64,000 bases of DNA, from NCBI RefSeq assembly GCF_025263685.1, contig NZ_CP092109.1, positions 620,001 to 684,000 on the forward strand, in the 5' to 3' direction. The notes under the pieces were generated by a model, which was not told where the DNA came from, searched no databases, and saw only the letters and a program-made list of their open reading frames with translations. Position 1 is the first letter of the stretch. Each line of letters opens with the position of its first letter. The stretch comes from Geoalkalibacter halelectricus (GTDB lineage: Bacteria; Desulfobacterota; Desulfuromonadia; Desulfuromonadales; Geoalkalibacteraceae). The position numbers and the translations under genes were made by a program. This document shows positions 60,318 through 64,000 of the stretch, piece by piece.

Positions 60318-61745
60318 TCAGCCCGGTTTGATATTGAGCAGGCCGGGGAACAGGTTGTCCGGGTCATACTTGGTCTTGATTTGTTTGAGCCGCTCCAGGT
60401 TGCCTCCGTAGGCGCCGCGCAGCATGGCATCCTGATCCTCGACATAGCCGGGGAAGTTGAGATAGTTGCCGCCGCTGGAGAAGGGTTGCAGCGCTTTGTG
60501 CAGGGCGCGCGCCCAGGCAATGTTGGCATCCGAATCGGCACGCTCGCTCCAGTTGGCCTCAATGGCCACCATGAACGGAATCCGGCGGTTGAAAAAGGCC
60601 GTGGCGGTTGGTTCCACGCGGCTCATGGCCCCGCCCATATGCCAGATGTCAATGGATGTTTCCGGTGACGGGCGGCTGCGCGCATATTCTTCCATAACCG
60701 CCATGACGGCCTCGTCGAGTCGATCCAGGTAAATGGATTTCCAGTAATAATATTTCCCGTTTGGATAATCCTCGTCCAGCAGGCGCTGCAGATCCTTCCA
60801 GCTCATGGCGCTGGTCAAATCGGCGATGGGCTCCGCCAGCGAGCGCAGCGGGCCGGTGACTTTTTCGGCGTTCTCCGCGGGGCCGCTGTAGCAGCCAAGC
60901 AGGATGACCACCGGCTTGCCATGATGTTCTTCCGGGATGTCCGCTATGGGCGGAGCGCTCCAGTAGGTGCCGAGCACCATCAATTCTTCCGGCGCGTCAT
61001 TCATGTAATCGCGACAGCCTGCGATGACCTGCGCGGCCATTTCCAGTGGATAGACAGGCATGGCAAAGGTGATTGACTCCGGAATGGGATGCAGCTTGAA
61101 TTCAAAAGCGGTTGCAACGCCGAAATTGCCGCCGCCGCCGCGCAATGCCCAGAACAGATCGGGGTGTTCATCGGCCGAGGCTCTCAAGAGCCGGCCATCG
61201 GAGGTTACAATCTCAACCGCCAGCAGGTTGTCGATGGTCAACCCGTGCTTGCGCATCAGCCAACCGGTGCCGCCATGCAGGGTGAGTCCCGCCACTCCGG
61301 TTTCAGAAACCACCCCGACCGGCGCCGCCAGACCAAAGGCTGTTGTTTCATGATCCAGATCGCCAAGCAGGGCGCCGCCTTCAGCGCGGGCAACACGTTC
61401 ACGGGGATTCACCTGGACGCTGCGCATATGGGAAAGATCGATCACCAGGCCCTGCTCTGAAATCGCTGCGCCGGATACATTGTGGCCGCCGGAGCGAATG
61501 GAGATTGCCAGTTGGTGCTCACGCGCAAAATTTACCACCGCCATCACGTCCGCCGCTCCCCGGCAGCGGGCAATCAGTGCCGGTCGTTTGTCGATGGTGC
61601 CGTTCCACACCTTGCGAGCCTGGTCATACTCTTCATCACCATGTTTGAGCAGGGTGCCGCGAAACTGATTTTTGAAGTTGTCCAGGATTTCTAGCTGCAA
61701 ACTCACCACGGTTCCGCGGCGGGTCAGAATTTGGATTTCAGACAT
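60318..61745 (-). CDS. FAD-linked oxidase, berberine-bridge type (PCMH domain)
   Basis: 475 residues, start ATG 61745 after AAGGAGA. PCMH-type FAD domain: AISIRSGGHNVSGAAISEQG, whose His is the usual covalent flavin site. GDLDHETTAFGLAAPVGVVSETGVAGLTLHGGTGWL follows, then the substrate domain. The C-terminal berberine-bridge segment is NYLNFPGY...AYGGNLERLKQIKTKYDPDNLF. The second (Cys) flavin attachment site is absent, so flavin linkage is single. The substrate is unknown. Confidence 0.92.
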   Translation of the reverse strand: MSEIQILTRRGTVVSLQLEILDNFKNQFRGTLLKHGDEEYDQARKVWNGTIDKRPALIARCRGAADVMAVVNFAREHQLAISIRSGGHNVSGAAISEQGLVIDLSHMRSVQVNPRERVARAEGGALLGDLDHETTAFGLAAPVGVVSETGVAGLTLHGGTGWLMRKHGLTIDNLLAVEIVTSDGRLLRASADEHPDLFWALRGGGGNFGVATAFEFKLHPIPESITFAMPVYPLEMAAQVIAGCRDYMNDAPEELMVLGTYWSAPPIADIPEEHHGKPVVILLGCYSGPAENAEKVTGPLRSLAEPIADLTSAMSWKDLQRLLDEDYPNGKYYYWKSIYLDRLDEAVMAVMEEYARSRPSPETSIDIWHMGGAMSRVEPTATAFFNRRIPFMVAIEANWSERADSDANIAWARALHKALQPFSSGGNYLNFPGYVEDQDAMLRGAYGGNLERLKQIKTKYDPDNLFPGLLNIKPG

Positions 61746-61871
61746 CGCAAATCTCCTTTTCCGACAAAGGGTTAGTTGTTCTTTCCCATGGGTTAAGCAT
61801 AGAGGGATGAATTGAATTTTCAATCCTCTGCGGAATGGCAGGGATATGGTTGTGCTTGAGGGGAATCGGCC

Positions 61872-62038
61872 TAGGAGGCTGTCGGACTATCCATGAGCCG
61901 GCTGCAAATCCGGCTGTTTGGCCCGTATTCCGGCTCCTTTTCGGTACGTAGCTACGGCTATGCACTCTCAAAGGAGCCAAAATCCGGACTCAAACATCCA
62001 AATTTTCGCTTCGGCCCGGATAGTCCGACAGCCTCCTA
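61872..62038 (+). mobile_element. MITE, 167 bp, copy 3 of 3
   Basis: Same element and orientation as 58045, flanked by CTAG on both sides, with perfect 21-bp terminal inverted repeats. It lies between the flavoprotein promoter region and the CIA30-like gene. Confidence 0.92.
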
Positions 62039-62243
62039 GGGATGTCCTTGAAAGTAGAAGAAATACAATTAATCTTATCTTGTAAAACGACTTCAAGGTC
62101 CATCTGTTCGGCAACAAGCAGGGCGACATGAACCCGGCTGGGCTCTGGCCCTCGGACCATGCCGGCGTCGCGGCGCGTCTTCAGTATGGGGCGAAACAGC
62201 AGATTGCGGGCAACTGATCGCGGATTTTGGTCGGGAGGCGCGG

Positions 62244-62810
62244 ATGGTGGTACAGGTCATTTTCGATTTTCTTGATCCGGACGTCATCCGTGGGTGGTAC
62301 AGCATCGATGATGTGGTGATGGGCGGCCGGTCGCGCAGTCAGGTATCCGGAGATCCCGCGGAGGGCATGATTTTCTCCGGCACCCTGTCCCTGGAAAACG
62401 GCGGGGGCTTCGCATCGATCCGCTCGGCGGTCGGCAGCTACGATCTGGGCCGTGCCAGTGGTGTGCAGTTGGTCGTCCGGGGCGATGGGCTGCGCTACAA
62501 GCTGTCCTTGCGCTGTGACAGCGCCTTTGACGGTATCGCCTATCAGGCCGGCTTTGCCACCAGAAGGGATGAGATACAGACCATTCCTTTACCCTGGACG
62601 GTCTTTGCTCCGAGCTACCACGGCCGGGTGCTGCCCGATGCGCCGTCTCTCAACCCCGCCCGAATCCGCAGCTTCGGTTTTCTTTGCGCCGAACGCCGGC
62701 CAGGCCCCTTCCGCCTAGCCATCCGTTGCCTGCTCCCCTTGGAAGAAGAGTGGAATGCGACCGCCTCAGGCGATGCCGTGCCGGGGCCTGCGGACCCGGG
62801 AGAGAACTGA
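62244..62810 (+). CDS. CIA30-family protein
   Basis: 188 residues. The CIA30 (complex I intermediate-associated protein 30) fold is seen in WYSIDDVVMGGRSRSQVSG, IFSGTLSLENGGGFASIRS, LRYKLSLRCDS and IRSFGFLCAERRPGPFRL. In bacteria these proteins are often of unknown role. The ATG at 62244 follows GGGAGGCGCGG. The C-terminal ~20 residues (ATASGDAVPGPADPG) are disordered. Confidence 0.85.
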   Translation: MVVQVIFDFLDPDVIRGWYSIDDVVMGGRSRSQVSGDPAEGMIFSGTLSLENGGGFASIRSAVGSYDLGRASGVQLVVRGDGLRYKLSLRCDSAFDGIAYQAGFATRRDEIQTIPLPWTVFAPSYHGRVLPDAPSLNPARIRSFGFLCAERRPGPFRLAIRCLLPLEEEWNATASGDAVPGPADPGEN

Positions 62811-63024
62811 TCCATCCTGCTGTGGCTTGGTGTTACCCTGGTGCTGTTCCACCTGCTGTTAACCCGCGGCGCCACCTCTTTGTTTCGTGAGTTCTAACCA
62901 CCAAATCAAAAAATAAAAAACGACCTCAAGGGTAAGTTTACAAATCAAAAAAACGAGATAGATTATGATCGTAGGCAATAACACCAAAACTTTATAAACC
63001 ATTAAATTCCTAAGGAGTTTCGCG

Positions 63025-63261
63025 ATGAAGGTTTTCGTTAAATGTTTCGCTCAACTCGCCAAGGAGGATGTCTGCGATTATCACGGAAGTACTCCTCATG
63101 AGCTTGCTGAGGGAGCTAAGGTCAAGGATCTAATCCAGAAACTTGGCCTGCCGGTGGGTGATATCAAATTGATATTCGTAAACAACCTTATTGTTGGGAG
63201 TGATACCATTCTTCGCAATGAAGATAAGGTTGCTCTCGCTCCCGCAACAGGAGGAATGTAA
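63025..63261 (+). CDS. MoaD/ThiS-type ubiquitin-like protein
   Basis: 78 residues of beta-grasp fold: VKVFVKCFAQL-like start, LIQKLGLPVGDIKLIFVNN, and DKVALAPATGGM. The Gly-Gly near the end is followed by one Met, as in sulfur carriers that need trimming or in tungstoenzyme-associated MoaD proteins. AAGGAG precedes the ATG. No molybdopterin genes are adjacent, so the pathway is open. A terminator follows. Confidence 0.82.
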   Translation: MKVFVKCFAQLAKEDVCDYHGSTPHELAEGAKVKDLIQKLGLPVGDIKLIFVNNLIVGSDTILRNEDKVALAPATGGM

Positions 63262-63315
63262 ACGATAAACCCGACATGTAATTGATTTCTGGTTTTAAGT
63301 TCTGAAAGCACACTT

Positions 63316-63350
63316 AAAAACAGCTTCCTGGTTGGAGGCTGTTTTTTTTT
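63316..63350 (+). terminator. Intrinsic terminator of the MoaD-like gene
   Basis: Stem ACAGCTTCC/GGAGGCTGT (one wobble pair), followed by ten T's. Confidence 0.88.
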
Positions 63351-63481
63351 GATCGCTCACGATTCGAAAAAAAAATTATTTGGCCCCTTTTTTGCTGAAT
63401 TTTGTAGAGCAAATACCCCTTTTATGCGTATTATTGTTAAAAATTTAATTCTCCTAATCCCATTTTGAAGGTTTCCAACGC

Positions 63482-64000
63482 ATGAAGCTATCAAAATCAT
63501 TAAACTTAATTCTCTTGCTTCTATTTTTCGTTGGTTCCCTGGCGGTGATACTGACGGTTAATTTCAGTCTAAAAAAACAGGCATATCTCGACGCTGAACG
63601 GGAAGCGGAATTGTTGATCGGCATGCATGAGGCGATTTATCAATATTTTGTGCACGAACTACAACCCGAGGTTAAAAAAATGGCAGAACGGCTGGATGAG
63701 CAGAATGTATATAATCCAGTCTGGATGTCATCGCTATATGCCCTACGCAAAATCGGGCAGGAGTTCAAAACCATCACCGGTGAACGCTACGCCTTTCGGA
63801 AGACTATTGTCGGAGCGCGCAATCAAGACAATGAGGCCAATGCATTCGAACGTAAATTCATTGCGCAACTCGAACTTGATCCAGACTTGAAGGAGTTGTC
63901 GCGGATCGTTTACCTGGAAGATGGCCCCTATTACCTGTCCATGCGTCGGTCCTCATCCATGGTTGAGAATTGCCTGCGTTGTCACAGTACTCCGGACAAC
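63482..64000 (+). CDS. Membrane sensor with c-type heme (Tll0287/DUF3365-like), partial
   Basis: First 173 residues; the gene continues beyond the window. MKLSKSLNLILLLLFFVGSL is a membrane anchor. The periplasmic domain contains YQYFVHELQPEV, FKTITGERYAFRKTIVGARNQDNEANAFER and the heme motif NCLRCHSTP (CxxCH). These features fit the Tll0287-like (DUF3365) heme sensor found on histidine kinases, chemoreceptors and cyclases. The output domain is not visible. GAAGG precedes the ATG. Confidence 0.88.
   Translation, partial: MKLSKSLNLILLLLFFVGSLAVILTVNFSLKKQAYLDAEREAELLIGMHEAIYQYFVHELQPEVKKMAERLDEQNVYNPVWMSSLYALRKIGQEFKTITGERYAFRKTIVGARNQDNEANAFERKFIAQLELDPDLKELSRIVYLEDGPYYLSMRRSSSMVENCLRCHSTPDN

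Overview
The window looks like a chromosomal segment of a GC-rich deltaproteobacterium of the Desulfuromonadales type (Geobacter, Geoalkalibacter or Desulfuromonas relatives). This is an inference from gene content: a Tat-exported [NiFe] uptake hydrogenase with a cytochrome b subunit, a c-type heme sensor, a di-heme peroxidase, a carD-ispD-ispF-glnS block, cysS, methylmalonyl-CoA epimerase and a CheA-receiver chemosensory cluster. No rRNA, tRNA or CRISPR array was found.

Layout. (1) 1-3570: hydrogenase operon on the minus strand (small subunit, large subunit, cytochrome b running off the left edge) with a clear sigma-70 promoter. (2) 3900-5060: two small toxin-antitoxin pairs. (3) 5199-24642: a 19-kb minus-strand locus of exported proteins. 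It has four large modular secreted proteins, three lipoproteins with HAF-like repeats, two multicopper-oxidase-like proteins that look like halves of one enzyme, and a di-heme peroxidase. A cluster of decayed HEPN/nucleotidyltransferase genes and a MITE interrupt it at 8.9-10.2 kb. The secreted proteins share an N-terminal module with a conserved Cys pair and a C-terminal module that ends in Arg. The C-terminal module also occurs on one of the oxidases. This locus is the best candidate for an undescribed system. (4) 25053-29640: a response-regulator remnant, a VapBC-like pair, a NarL-type two-component system and an FG-GAP repeat protein. (5) 30114-34061: porin, a 47-residue possible lipoprotein with a CPxCG motif, a thioredoxin-fold protein, methylmalonyl-CoA epimerase and a HEPN/MNT pair. 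(6) 34075-46873: cysS, a Wsp/Frz-like chemosensory operon (cheR, cheW, mcp, cheA with receiver, cheB) and the housekeeping genes glnS, ispF, ispD and carD. (7) 47134-49045: panE and a lipoprotein of the formylglycine-generating-enzyme fold.

(8) 49197-58991 is an accessory graveyard. It holds four copies of a HIT-hydrolase/HNH-endonuclease gene pair in successive stages of decay, six copies of a hairpin-bearing dispersed repeat, several HEPN/MNT and ParE-type toxin-antitoxin genes (many broken), a transposase remnant and another MITE. (9) 59193-64000: a MmcQ/YjbR protein, a carboxymuconolactone-decarboxylase-fold protein, a berberine-bridge-type flavoprotein, a third MITE, a CIA30-family protein, a MoaD/ThiS-type protein and the start of a heme-binding membrane sensor.

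The transcription units of the exported-protein locus end in recognisable hairpins (5143, 10291, 13989). Two cis elements recur: a pair of inverted repeats at 8779 and 24830, and a 17-bp motif at 13937 and 24686. This suggests shared control, perhaps by the adjacent NarL-type system; that link is inference. All functional statements come from motifs read by eye; no database search was run.
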